NCBI RefSeq assembly: GCF_027409185.1
Contig: NC_084462.1
Coordinates: 20,931,577-20,995,576, forward strand
Length of the DNA: 64,000 nt
Source: Cynocephalus volans
Taxonomy: Eukaryota; Chordata; Mammalia; Dermoptera; Cynocephalidae
Direction: 5' to 3'
Positions 37,436 to 50,071 of this stretch are shown here, piece by piece. Position numbers and translations under genes: made by a program. The notes under the pieces were generated by a model. It was not told the origin of the DNA. It worked only from the letters and a program-made list of their open reading frames with translations, and did not search any database. The first letter of the stretch is position 1; each line of letters starts with the position of its first letter.

Positions 37436-40400
37436 TGAAGTCACCAAAAATGGCAGAATAGGGAAATCTAGGATCTCTTCCCCCAACAAGAACTACTGAT
37501 GAGCTGGCAAAAACTGATGGAATCAACTTTTGCAGAATTCCAGAATCTAGTCAGAAACACAGCCACCAGGGGAAGGCTTGATAATGAAGGAGGGCAGCAG
37601 TTTTACATTAAAAGGGTGTTGTGGCTTTTTAAACTGCCCACCCACCATCATCCTGTTAACCTTAAAAAGTAAGAGAATCAACAGGTCTGAGACAAAATGG
37701 TTTTACTCTGGAATAGAAGTTGCAACCTGTGTAACAGTCAGAGACTGTACCACCCAAAAGACGCAAGAGTTCTTACATTTATAGGAAATTTACTTAGATT
37801 ACATAAGTTGTTTGTCAGATTATTTCATTGGTTAAACAAAGAGGTCTTTAATCATTAGTAAATCAAGGCATTTGGTCAACATGCAAGGAAAAACTATAGG
37901 CAGAGTATCCTATAAACTAGGTGAGTTTCCTAGTATTGTGCATTGTTGGGAGTGCAGATGTTTGTAAAGGAACTTGACTCTTACAGTTCCTGTGTGGGTC
38001 TCAAAGTTCATCAAAGTTCAACATGGAGTCAGCATCCCAAAATGGGGTTGCTGATGTCAAGCCTATAATATTGCTAAGCTCACAGCTGGCACTGCAGATC
38101 AGTAGCCAAATGGATGAGCCTGTGCTCCAGCTATGGGTTGCCAGGACCAGGGGGAGGAATACAGGCCTTATTCTCAAAGAATTGTGGTTGTGGGTTCCAC
38201 TTGTTGGGCCATTGTCTGTAAAACTGTTGCAAGGAATTCCCTGTATTTTGCTAGACTTGGCAGTCACTGGCTGGGGGTGGCTTCCCAAGTGACTTGTGCC
38301 AAAAGCTGCAGCAGCCCAGGGCAAAGAATGACAATTGAGATGAACAGTAGACAAACTAAAATGCCTAGGAAGGAAGAGGTTGAAAAGGGAGATATAGCAG
38401 GGAATAAGAGCTTTTAAAAGCTTCCATGTGCACCAGAAAGTCACACATGCTGAGAGTGAAACATGACCTAAGAAAGACCAAGAAGTCCCTATGCTCTCCC
38501 TTGAAAAGTGTAGATTAAAGTAGAGTTGTAGACAGCCTGGCTAATGTTGAAGGAGTGCTCAACACAGAGCCAGTCTGAAAAGCCTGGGTATGACAAGGGC
38601 TCAGGCACAAGGCCTGAGAGGCACACCTTGGAAGTTTATAAACAGGGCCTGGGGAGAGAGGAGGAGTGAGCAGGAAGAGTGGTGGGGTGCACGTCAGGCA
38701 GGGTGAAGAATTCAGAATTAATCTTCAGAGCAGAGAGATCCACTGAAGGGATTTATGGAGATCATTTTTGATGAAACAGAAAGCTGAGGGAATTCATCAC
38801 CATTATACCTGCCTTACAAGAAATGCTTCACAGAGGTCTTCAACTGGAAATGAAAGGGTGATAATTACTATAATGAGAACATATGAAAGTATAAAACTCA
38901 CTGATAGAGGTAAATTCATAGTCAAATTTAGAATACTCTTACTGTAATGATGTGTAAATCTTTCAAATCTAACATGAAGGTTAAATGTCAAATGGTCAAA
39001 AATAACTATAGATAAATTAGTTGTAAAGGAATACACAATATAAGAAAATGTAAATTGTGACAACAAAAATATAAGTAGTGGGGTGGGAGGGTAAAAGTCT
39101 ACAGTATTTTCATGCAACCAAAGTTGTTATCAGCTTAAAATAATTTATTATAACTATAAGATGTTTTATGTAAGCCCCATGGTAACCACAAAACAAAAAA
39201 ACTACAGCAGATATACAAACAAGGAAGAGAAATGAATCAAAGTTCAGCACAACAGAAAATCACCAAATCACAAAGGTAGACAACAAGAGAGAAAGAAACA
39301 ATCAAAGGATCCGCAAAATAACCAGAAAACAATTTAAATGGCAAGAGTAGATTCTGACCTACTTACATTTACATTGAATGTAAATGGATTAAACTCTCCA
39401 ATCAAAAGACACAGAGTAGCTGAATGGATTAAAAACAAGATCCAACTATATGCTTCCTATATAAAAGATCCATTTTAGTTTTAAGGACATACATAGGCTA
39501 AAAGAGAAGGAATAGAAGAAGATATTCCATGCAAATAGTAAACAAAAGAGGGCAGGAGTGGCTATTCTTGTATCAAACAAAATAGACTTCAAGTCAAAAA
39601 CCATTATGAGACAAAGAAGGTCATTATCTAATTATAAAGAGGGCAATTTATCAAGAGGACAAAACAATTGTAAATATATATACACGCAACATTGGGATAG
39701 CTAAATATATAAAGCAAATGTTAATGGACATGAAGGAAGAAATAGATAACAATACAGTAATATTAGGGGACTTCAAAACCCCACTTTCAACAATGGATAG
39801 ATCAACTAGACAGGAAATTAACAAGAAAATACAAGACTTGAACTGCACTTTAGATCCAATGGACCTAACAGGTATATATAGAAGAGCAGCAGAATATACA
39901 TTCTTCTCTAGCACACATGGAACATCCTCCAGGATATACCATATGTTAGGCCACAAACAAGTCTTAACAAATTCAAGAAGGTTGAAATCACATCTAATAT
40001 AGTTTCCAACTGCAACAGTATAAAACTAGAACTCAGTAAGAGGAGAAATCTTGGAAAATTCACTAATATGTGAAAATTAAACAACATGCTCCTGAACAGC
40101 CAATGGGTCAAAGAAGAAATTGGAAGAGAAATTTTAAAATATCTTGAGACAAATGACAATGGAAACACTACACATCAAAACCTATGGGATGCAGCAAAAG
40201 CAGTTCTAAGAAGGAATTTTATAGCAACGAATGCCCACATTAAAAAAGAAGAAAAATTCCCAATACATAGCCTAACATTATTCCTCAAGGAGCTAGAAAT
40301 AGAAGAACAAACTAAACCCAAAGTTAGCAAAGGGAAGGAAATAATAAAGATCAGAACAAAAGTAAATCAAATAGAGAACAATGACAAAAAAAAAACAATA

Positions 40401-41430
40401 AAACTAAGAGTTGGTTCTTTGAAAAAATAAGTAAAATTGACAAACCCTAACTAGCCTAAGAAAAGAGAAGACTCAAGTAAGTATAATCGGGAATGAAAAT
40501 GGAAACATTACAATAGATGCCTCAGAAATAAAAAGAATCATAAGGGACTATTATGAACAATTATATGCCAACAAATTGGATAACCTAGAAGAAATTGATA
40601 AATTTCTAAAAAATACAACCTGCCAGATTAAGTCAGGAAGAAAAAGTAAGCTTGAACAGAACAATAACAAATAAAAAGATTGAAGAAGTAATTTAAAAAT
40701 TTCCAGCAACAACAACAACAAAGCCCAGGACCAGATGGCTTCACAGCTGAATTCTACCAAACATTCAAAGAATTATTACCAATACTTCTTAAACTCTTCA
40801 AAAATAGAGCTAAAGGGCATACTTCCACACACATTTTACGAGGCCAGCATCACTTTGATACCTAAGCCAGACAAAGACATCACAGGAAAAGAAAACTACA
40901 GGCCAACATCTCTGACGAACAATGATGCAGAAATCCTTAATAAAATATTAGCAAACTGAATTCAACAATACATCAAAAAGATCATTACCAACATGGATAC
41001 ATAGTGACTAAAAGAGATTTATCCCTGGCATGCAAGGCTGGTTTAACATATGCAAATCAATCAGTGTGATACATTACATTAATGGGTTAAAAATAAATAA
41101 TTAAATAATCATTTCAATTGACACAGAAAAAACATTTGACAAAGTTCAACATCCTTCCTTGATAAAAATCCTTAACAGTTTAGGTATAGAAAGTTCTTCA
41201 ACATAATAAAGGCCATTCATGAAAACCCCACAGCTAACATCATAACGGAATGACTAAGCTTTTCTACTAGGATCCAGTACAAGGCAGGGATGCCTATTTT
41301 CACTACTCCTATTCAACATAGTACTGGAAGTAATAGCAAGAGCAATCAGAGAAGAGAAAGTGATAAAGGACATCCGAATAAGAAAGAAAAAAGTAAAATT
41401 ATTTCTTTTTGCAGATGACATGATCCTATG

Positions 41431-41645
41431 TGAGGGGTCTTCAAATATTCATGGAAGGATTCTTATTATTTCTCTCTTTTCTTTCTTTCTTTCTTTTTTT
41501 TTTTTTTTGGCAGCTGGCCAGTACAGGGATTGAACCCTGGACTTTGATGTTATCAGCACCATGCTCTAACCAACTGAGCTAACTGGCCAACCCCTAGTAT
41601 TGTCTTTTGATTCAAATTTTCAACAAACTTTTTGAAGTGCTACCA
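41431..41645. mobile_element. Mariner-like MITE, copy 2, inside L1
   Basis: The left half (tgaggggtcttcaaatattc) and right half (caacaaactttttgaagtgc) match the element at 10.9, 54.5 and 62.7 kb. They interrupt L1 ORF2 right after the catalytic FADD codons; L1 resumes with tgtagaaaacacaaagatt. The two halves are separated by a SINE. Confidence 0.72.
41470..41597 (-). repeat. tRNA-Ile-type SINE inside a MITE inside L1
   Basis: A minus-strand monomer: ttggccagttagctcagttg (A box), atggtgctgataaca (GAT at the anticodon position), and ggttcaatccctgtac (B box), then ctggccagctgcc and an A-rich tail seen as a T/CTTT run at 41470-41508. It is the youngest layer of a three-level nest. Confidence 0.85.
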
Positions 41646-43629
41646 AATGTAGAAAACACAAAGATTATGCATGCGCGCATACACCGCCACCACCCCCCAC
41701 GCACACTGTTAGAACTAATAAATTTAGTGAAGTTTCAGGAGACAAAGTCAACAAAAATCAGTAGCATTCCCATACACAAATAACCACCTAGCTACAAAAG
41801 AAATCAAGAAAAAATCCCATTACCATAGAATAAAAATAAAATAAAATACTTAGGAATAAATTTAACCAAGGAGATGAAAGATTTGTACACTGAAAACTAT
41901 AAAACGTTGATTAAAAAATTGAAGAAGATACAAATAAATGGAAAGATATCTTGTATTCATGGATGGGAATAATTAATATTGTTAAAAATGTCCATATACT
42001 CAAAGCAATATACAGATTTAATGCAATCCCTATCAAAATTCCAGTGGTATTCTTCACAATCCTAAATAGAAAAAACAATCTTAAAAATTGTATGGAGACA
42101 GAAGAAAACCCAGCATAGCCAAAGTGATACTGAGGGAGAAAAAAAAATGTTGGAAGCATCACACTTCCTGATTTAAAATTATATCACAAAGCTATAATAA
42201 TCAAAACAGTATGGTACTGGCAGAAAAACAGAAACACAGACAAATGGAACAGAATAGAGATGACAAAATAAATTCAGACAGTCAACTAATATTTGACAGG
42301 AGCACCAAGGGGACACAATGAGGAAAGGATAATCTCTTCAATAAATGGTGCTGGGAAAATGATTTCCACCTGCAAAAGAATGAAATTGGACCCTAGCCTT
42401 ATGCCTTACCTGAAAATCAGCTCAAAATGGGTAAAAGACCTACATGTAAGACCTGAGACCATAAAATTCCTAGAAGAGAACATAGGGGGAAAGCTCCTTG
42501 ACTTGGCCAGGGCAATGATTTTTCTTTCTTTTTTATTGATTGAATTATCAGAAAAGCAACGATTTTTTGGATATCACACTAAAAACTCAGTTTACAAAAG
42601 CAAAAATAAATAAATGGGACTATATCAAACTGAAAACCTTCTGCACAGAAAAGGAAACAACAAAATAAAAAGGTAACCTATGGACTGAGAGAAAATATTT
42701 GCAAACCACATAACTTATAAGGCATTAATATCCAAAATTTGTTTTAAAAATCTTACAACTCAATAGCAGAAAAACAAATAATCTGATTTTAAAATGGACA
42801 AAGGATCTGAATGGACATTTCTCCAAAGAAGACATAAAAATGGCCAACAGCTATATGAAAAGTTGCTCCACATCACTAATCATGCGGGAAATGCAAATTA
42901 AAACCACTATGCGATATTACCTCATACCTGTTAGGATGGCTATTATCAAAAAGAGAGGAGATAACAAATGTGGATTAGGGTGTGGAGAAAAGCGAACCCT
43001 AGTACATTGTTGGTGGGAACGTAGATTGGTACAGCCATTATGGAAAACAGTATGGAGGTTTGTAAAGAAATTGAAAGGAGAACTACCATATGACCCAGCA
43101 ATCCTCTTCTGGTTATATACCCAAAGGAGATGAAATCTCCACCTTAGAAAGATATCTGCACCCATGTTAATTGAAGCATTCTTCACAGTAACCAAGATAT
43201 GGAAACAAACTAAGTGTCTGTAAACAGATAAATGGATAAAGACAATGTGGCTTATAAATATACAATGGAAAACAACAAATGAACAATGGAATATTTTTCA
43301 GCCTTAAAAAACAAGGTCCTGCCAGTTGCCACAACATGGATGGGCCTGGAGGACATTATGCTCAGTAAAATAAACCACACACACAAAAATATTGCATGAT
43401 CTCACTTATGTGTAAAATCTAAAAAACTTTTTAAGTTTTCAAATTTTTAAGTTTTTATATTTTTAAATATATAGATATCGAGAATAAAACAGTGGTTGCC
43501 AGGTGCAGGGGTGGGGAGGAGATGGGGAGATGTGGGTCAGAGGATATGTCAGATGAACAAGTCTGGGAATCTGATGTACAATACGAGGAATGCAGTTAAT
43601 AAAATTGCACTGTGTTCGGGATTTTTGTG

Positions 43630-45320
43630 AAATAAGTTGATTTTCGCTGCTCTTGTCACAAAAAAGACACTATGAGATGAAACATATGTTAATCTGCTTC
43701 ACTAGAGTAATCATTTTACTATCTATATGTATCCCATAACATCATATTGTTAAACTCAAATTTAAAAAACCCAGTATGACTGCTGCAGAGGGGCTCAAGA
43801 AGGGGCACAGAACCTTGGTGGAAGAGGGTGCTGAGCAAGAAAGCCCAGGGGAGAGTGAACCCATGGCCAGAAGGCAAGGGAACAAGTGTGGTAGTTAGGA
43901 AGGCACTGTGATACAAGGGTGCTTGGCAGAGATGGTAAGAGCGAAACACGGGGTGACTTGGTTCTGACTGGAGGGACAGGCACGGGCACATCTGCACAAA
44001 GATTCCCTCAAAATACCCTTATTTAAAACTTGCTTCATTTGAAAAAAGGTCTTGAGAAAGATTCCCCACATGCCATGCCAGGCACACAGGAGCTCACACT
44101 ACACGCAGTGTGTGTCCAAATGTATTTGTTCAGAGATGTGCTCACTGACCCTGACAAGCTTTCACACACACAAACGCAGTCATCCACACTCATGTAAACC
44201 AACACTGCACACAGAGGTGCAGTTCTTGCCCTGCCCTACCTGAAAGACACTCCTGCCAGCAGGAACCTTCCAAGGGGAAGCACCTGTCCTGCAGCCAAGA
44301 ACAGCTAACCTGTTTTCAGGCAAAAGACAAACAGACCAGGGCCTTCCAGGACCTCCCTCCAAGTTCACGGCCACTGAGGATATCGTGAGGATCACTGGGT
44401 CTACATGCTCAAACTCTAGATCCAAAGGGGCTTTGAAGACAACTGAAAGCCCCTGTCCTTTCTCCCTACAATCCCAGAACCCTACTTGCTTCCAAGGACA
44501 GTACAAGAGTAGTGACCTGGAGTTGGGAGGTGGTCCAGGACTTGAAGAATTCCAGTGGTCTCATTTGAGCGGTGGTTCTTGACTTTTGGGGTTTGATGAG
44601 CCCTCTCCTCAGAAACATGCACATACTCCCACATAGACTTGTTGGCCAGATGCCTGTCAGGACTGGAGCAGAGAGGAAAGATGGCAGAGGCAGCCATCCC
44701 AGCAGACAAGACTTGCACCCCTTTCACCAGATGGGGCCTCATACACATTCTCACCAGCGGGGTTGGGTGGAGTTTTTGCATCACTTGCCACAGGTGAGGT
44801 GGCTGAAGAGCTGGTGTGTCTCTCCATCCTCTCTCCTTTTCTATTAATGACCTTGGAAGCCTCACAAGGAAGAACTAAGAGTCCAGTGATACAAAAACTG
44901 ATGTCCCTGGGAGTCACTCTCTGAGCAATAGTGCCGATTTTGGACTGTGTGATTGAAAACTAAACTTCTCTTATGGGGGAGCTATTATGTTTGCATTTGT
45001 TAAAGGAAGTATCACTCTCATTTTCACAATGGAGAAGACATCCAGCAAACTCCTCCAACTTCTACAAAAAAGTCCTCCCATTTCACCTGGAAGCTGTTAG
45101 CCTGTGGGTAAGCAAGTGAACAGGAAATCAGCCTGATCCAGGGCATTTGGATGAGGCCAAACAAAAAAGAAAGCTAAAAAGGAAAGAAAATTGGAAGAAG
45201 GAGGAGGTAGGCATGGGGCCCTAGGAATGGCCATCAGTGGGTAATGGTGGTGCTGCTGAGGGTGACTGATGGGCTTGTCCCCATGTAATGAACAAGTCCT
45301 GTGGGATTCCCCTTCTGGGG
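43630..45320. other. Between L1 and the retrovirus, no gene seen
   Basis: Several open frames overlap on both strands at 43.7-45.0 kb. None shows a known domain, splice logic or coherent codon pattern. A short MER5-like stretch may lie near 44570. Confidence 0.4.
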
Positions 45321-45329
45321 GGAATCCCT

Positions 45330-45665
45330 GACCCATGTGGGTCCAAGTGCTCCCCGCTGTAAAAAATCACCAATCACACTTGCCAGACAGAACTTAAAGG
45401 AAAGGCTGTTTATTTTGGAAGTCATAACCAGGAGACAGAGGGTAAAGTCCCAACTGCCTCCGCTGTCAACTGAGGGCTGGGGGTTATATAAGTAAATGTA
45501 TCAAGGAGACAGAATGTCTTCAAGTGTGATAGGCAGCTGCTTCCTGCTTTGAGAGATGTATCAGGCAAGACAGGATGTTCTGTTTCTATTCCTTTGGAAT
45601 AGAGCACTTATCTGTTCCAGGCCATGTTACCTTTACTTGAGGAGGCCAGGTACTTGTCACCCAAG
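45330..45665 (-). repeat. 3' LTR-like block of the retrovirus
   Basis: On the minus strand there is a TATA-like ttatataaccccc at about 45489, and 80 bp further a poly(A) signal within ccaaaataaacagcctttcc, the normal LTR order. Exact ends are unclear. It has no visible similarity to the 5' LTR at 50.1-50.4 kb. Confidence 0.5.
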
Positions 45666-45779
45666 GTGAAACTCCCAAGTTTTCTTCTAATCCTTTCCAC
45701 CAAGGTCCTATTAGATGTACCCTACATATATGGGGAGCTTCTATTCACCAAGGCCATTCTCATTGTACTGTCTGTCCCT

Positions 45780-46562
45780 GTAGCAAACAGGTTGGGGCCG
45801 ATAAGAGAATATTTCCATTCTTGCCATATCCTGGCTTCAAAAGCTTATTGTTAGTAGTGACTTGCAGCTGTATAGGTGCTGCAGCCCTGTGCAACAGAGC
45901 TTCCACTGGAGAGGGTCCGCCCTCGCGGGGTCTGTCATTTAGAATTCTGACTGTTGGCCATAACTGCCGTGTCCACACCTTCGGGGATGGGAGTTAGGCA
46001 GATAGCCTTAGTCCCTTTTTAAAAAGACTGTTCAATCATTCCCGCTGTCTGGGGATGATATGGCACATGTAACTTCCACTGAATAGACAACTGGGAAGCC
46101 CACTTGTGAACCCCATGTCCAGTAAAGTGGGTTCCATTATCACTCTCTATGACAACAAGCTGGCCATACATGGCCGTAAGACTGTTCAGTGCCTTCATAG
46201 TGTTCACCTGGTCTGGGTTCTTAAAAGGCCATACAAACAGAAGACCAGTAGCCGTATCAACAGCTGTGAAGATGTATCTGAAATTCTCTAACCTTGACAG
46301 TGGTCTGACAAAGTCCGCTTCCCATCGGGTCAGTCAGGGGTACCCTTCCTCAAGTTATTTGCCCATCTGTATGGGGCACCGGCCGGGGGTGTGGACTCTC
46401 TTGAGCACATACTGGACAAGCACAACAGGCATTCACTACATCTTCCCATTTTATAGGCAAGACCCATCTTTGAGCCGCCATCCACATGGCTTTACTGCCA
46501 GCACGCCGCATTCGTTGATGTAACCACCAGGCTACATCAGCGGCTGGGGCTCTCTCCAGCAT
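45780..46562 (-). pseudogene. Retroviral integrase relic
   Basis: From right to left: a worn His/Cys zinc-binding part (46562-46350), a catalytic-core part with SDNGTHFTG and PYHPQTAGMIEQ (46207-46019, two of the three acidic active-site residues visible), and a C-terminal part with LNDRPREGGPSP (45978-45760). The three lie in different frames with stops between. It is non-functional. Confidence 0.78.
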
Positions 46563-46599
46563 CTTACCTTAGCCAAGGCATCAGCTTCGTCATTTCCTG

Positions 46600-47050
46600 G
46601 TTACTTCTTTCTCATGTCCCAGTTCCCAGAACTCTTGCCACATGGCTTGTCCCCACAGGGGTCGGTGGCGTGCCATCCACTGCTGATATTTCCAAGTAGA
46701 GATCCAAAGGGTTAAACCTTTGTACACAGCCCAGATGGTTAATGGCCCAGGCTCATTTTTTATCACCATCCATACTGCTCTCAATTCAGCCCATTGACTG
46801 CTTTACCCTGTGCCGTTTTCATACCACATAGTATCTGTTAAGGGCTGGACAGCAACAGCTGTCCATGATGCTGAGGGTCCCATGCTAGAGCCATCTGTAT
46901 ACCAAGCTTGCTCTGTGATAGGTCCCTGTCCCTCATGGAAAGGTGTAGCCTCCACCTCCACGGGTAAGGGTTGTGTCAAAGTTTCCTCCACAACCTCTAC
47001 TCGTCCTAGCACAGTTTGCAACTCTTTGGACCGAGGACTCATTGACACAG
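46600..47050 (-). pseudogene. Retroviral RNase H relic
   Basis: The first catalytic block AWYTDGSS with WTAVAV lies at about 46870-46920 on the minus strand, followed in another frame by VYKGLTLWISTWKYQQW. A frameshift separates them. The part between reverse transcriptase and here (47.1-47.5 kb) has no readable frame. Confidence 0.72.
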
Positions 47051-47586
47051 TGCTCCTTTGTTCTATATGCTCCCCATTTAGACAGAGTGGAGGTCTGAGC
47101 TACACTCGTTTTAGAGTTGGTTGCCCACATGCACAGCCAACCTATTATGGGGTATGTTGTCCATACTAGGACTTTGGCAGTTCCTGTGATAGCTTCAGTG
47201 GCCATCAACGCAGAATACACAGCTGCTAACTATTTTTCTGTTAGGGAATAATGCACTTCAGCACCCTTCCAGAGCTGAGACCAGAATCCTATAGGTGTTC
47301 AGAATTGGTTTTGTCTCTGCCATAAACCCCATCCTAACCCCTCTTGGGTTATAGGTACATCTAATTCAAAAGGCTTAGTAGGATCAGCCACTTGTAAAGC
47401 CTGTACTTGCTGTATTGCCCTTTTTGTAGCTCAGTAAGCCTGTTCTACTTCTTCAGTCCAATTCCAGGAGACTCCTTTCTTTGTTAATGCATACAGTGGG
47501 TGTGCCATTTGGGCTATAAGGGGTACAAAAGCTCTCCAATACCCCAGAAGTCACAAATATGTCTGTAGCTAAGCTACAGTTGTGGG

Positions 47587-48638
47587 TCAAGGGTATGCCT
47601 GTATCTTGTCCATAATAGCTCCTGGGATGACTCTCGTCTTACCCAACCAGACCACTCCTAAGAATCTGACTAACAGCCCATGTCCTTGCACTTTGGCTGT
47701 GTTCACTGCCCACCCACATTGTTCCAAATGACTTAGCAGTGTTGGAGCTGCCTGGGTTAAATCTGTAAGAGAATCAGAGGTTAGTAACACATCATCAATG
47801 TAGTGAAACATTGTAACCATGCTGGGCCTAGTCCACTTGGCTAGGTCCCCAGCCACTAAACCATGACAGATGGTTGGGCTAAGCAGATAACCTTGGGGCA
47901 ATACTTGAAAGGTCCACTGCCTCCTTTCCCAGGTGAAGGCAAACTGATCTTGGCTATCAGCTGAGACTGGAATAAATAAAAAAGCATTTGCAAGGTCCAA
48001 TACATAATGATAAGTTCCCAGCTAGTTGTTAGCTGATCCATCAAGTCATGAATGGAAGGCATGGCTGCATGCAAAGAAGGCACTACTTTGTTTAGTTCTC
48101 AATAGTCTACTGTCATTCTCCAGGTACCATCAGTTTTTTTTACTGGCCATACCAGAGCATTAAATGGACTATGAGCCGGATGAATAATGCCAACTTTCTC
48201 TAACTCCAATATAGTGGCACCTATCTCTGCGTGTCCCCCCAGTAGGCAATACTGCTTTACATTAACTATATATCTTGGCTTGGGTAACACCTGTGGGTCA
48301 TGGTTAGCATATCCCCATAACACAGGCTTTACTGTCCGTATTTGCAGCTGAAACTCTCCAACTGTTGTTTGCAGGTGCAAGCCATAAAGTACATCCATAC
48401 CCAAGATGTATTCAGCTACTGGGGATATATATACAGTATACACAAGAGGGGGTAATTGTCCTATACCCAATGGCAATGACACAGATTTGACTTCAATAGT
48501 ATGTCCTCCATAGCCACCTACACGAACTGTGGCCCCTGGAAACTTATCTGGAGTGCCATATATCAGGCTACATTCTGCACTTTTATCCACCAATGCCAAA
48601 ACACAGTGCACATTTGTCCTCGACCAGTGTATTGCCAA
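47587..48638 (-). pseudogene. Retroviral protease and reverse transcriptase relic
   Basis: Minus-strand frame 48638-48099 begins inside the protease. The expected catalytic DTGA is altered to a DKSA-like form, and a flap-like GGYGG and an ILGMDVL block follow. It then enters reverse transcriptase (VWPVKKTDGTWRMTVDY). After a break, frame 48000-47587 has LANAF, LPQGY and the YIDD catalytic box, then FLGVVW. A stop and frame change near 48.0-48.1 kb and the changed protease site make it inactive. Confidence 0.85.
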
Positions 48639-48659
48639 TTCAACATGAGGCCTCTAGTC

Positions 48660-49660
48660 CTTGCCTGACCCCCAAAGACAAGTACCTTGGCCTTCTCCCT
48701 AATTGAAATGGAATATTTCATCTGCCTCCTCAGGAGCAAGAAAAAAGTCCTTTAAATCCACTGAGTGTACCTTGCTACCTGCTGGATGTTTAGTAGAATG
48801 CTATTCGGGGCACAATTGTTGCCACAAGGCAAACAGAACTGCATTTGGCTGCCGGTCAGTTTTCTTGCTATCAACCCCTGCTGCAAGCAAATCAAGCCAC
48901 ATCTGCTTATGGCTAGTCTTGCTTGGTCCCCTCAGGATAAAGTACCAAACATTTCTTGGGGGTTTGGTCTTAGCCACCTTTCGGACCCCTTTTGCTTGTC
49001 TCCTCTCCTCTACTTCATCCAAGCTGGCTATCATGGTCATTACTTCATGTATAGGATGAACCATGTATGGGGCCAGTATGGCCATCAATGACCCAAGGGA
49101 CGTTGATGGGGAATTTTGCAGCACTATGTCTCCCATGCTGCCTGTAAAATTTTCATCGTCCAGGCCACGAGTGTTCACATTAAACATGGACTGCCGCATC
49201 CTCAGCTCCCAAATTATTTGAACCAACTCAGCATATGTTTGCCATTTGCTCACAATCTTGGGCAGTTCTCCAGCATTTGCCCACATGGTTCGGGCAGCTG
49301 CACTCACCCAGTCCATTAAGGAGTGACACCTGGCCCTTGTGCATATCTGCGGCTGTTCTGCAGCCGCTGCCTCAGGGACGGGTGCATGGTAATGGAGGCC
49401 AACTTCTCCACCTCCTCACCAGAGCACATCACACCATCCACCCCTAGGTCCCATAACCGCAGCAACCAAGCAGCCAGGGGCTCCCCCTGTTTCTGCTGGA
49501 ACTGTCTCCCCAAGTCTACTAATTCAACCTGGGTGTACGGGACATAGGTAGTGAATTGGGTCACCTGTGGATTGCCCACCAGTTGTCCACCTGGTCCCAT
49601 AGGCTGCTCATGTTTCTTTTTCTGATGCAGGACAGGTTGTGCCTGGAGACACATGGTCTC
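48660..49660 (-). pseudogene. Retroviral gag relic
   Basis: Two frames meet at 49316: an upstream part with QFQQKQGEPLAAWLLRLWDLG (capsid-like) and a downstream part with MWANAGELPKIVSKWQTYAE. They overlap by a TAATG, the mark of a small frameshift. No Cys-His zinc knuckle is visible at the end. It is broken and not expressed as a full product. Confidence 0.7.
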
Positions 49661-49786
49661 CCCAGCTCACCACTGGGTTTGTCATCCTCTATGGTGTGAG
49701 AAGCAGGAGTGGCCAGTTGCTGCATATCATCCTCCAGGACATTTATCCACACTTCCAACAACTCTGCTTTCCACTTCAAATCTCAA

Positions 49787-50040
49787 TCAGTTTGCAGTAT
49801 AGTGAGCAGTAGTCAGGCTCCAGTCAACAGAAAAGTGCTGACCGGGCACCACCTACTCAATGACAACCACATTTCCTCCCCTCCCAAGGGGTTCTCCGCT
49901 CTGGTGCCTGGTCCATGCTGACTTGCAGTACGGTGAACAGCAACCAGATCCCAGTCAACAGGAAAGTGGCCACGGGGCACAGCATATTCAAGAGTAGCCA
50001 CATTTCCTCCTTCTCCCAAGGGGCTTTTGGCTCCCGTACC
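49787..50040 (-). repeat. Two tandem copies of a leader/gag-start segment
   Basis: Two adjacent copies of about 130 bp (approximately 49787-49919 and 49920-50040) share blocks such as ccagtcaacagaaaagtg/ccagtcaacaggaaagtg and agccacatttcctcc and tcccaaggggt/tcccaaggggc. They lie between the primer site and the first readable gag text, with moderate divergence between copies. Confidence 0.75.
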
Positions 50041-50052
50041 TGCTCAGAATCC

Positions 50053-50069
50053 TCCTGCTGACTATGCCA
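50053..50069 (-). other. Retroviral primer-binding site, tRNA-Ser type
   Basis: On the minus strand it reads TGGCATAGTCAGCAGGA, two bases after the LTR end. It complements the 3' end of mammalian tRNA-Ser (…TCCTGCCGACTACGCCA) except at two positions, both consistent with CpG decay. Confidence 0.75.
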
Positions 50070-50071
50070 AT

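Larger units (their letters stand above)
37440..43630 (+). mobile_element. Near full-length, coding-dead L1 (L1M type)
   Basis: L1 elements encode an RNA-binding protein (ORF1) and an endonuclease/reverse transcriptase (ORF2). The 5' region starts near 37440 and 38.0-38.7 kb carries L1M-like 5' text. ORF2 relics follow in order: endonuclease from about 39350 (ttgaatgtaaatggattaaa), reverse transcriptase with its catalytic FADD codons at 41408-41419, and the C-terminal part to about 43200. The 3' end runs through cagtggttgccaggtgcagg to about 43630. Stops and frameshifts break every frame. The element is split at 41431-41645 by a MITE that itself holds a SINE. A segment at about 37580-37990 does not look like L1 and may be a separate insertion. 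Confidence 0.8.

Noticed and set aside
46106-49547. Plus-strand open frames across the retrovirus
   Set aside because: They are antisense to gag and pol, whose motifs lie on the minus strand.
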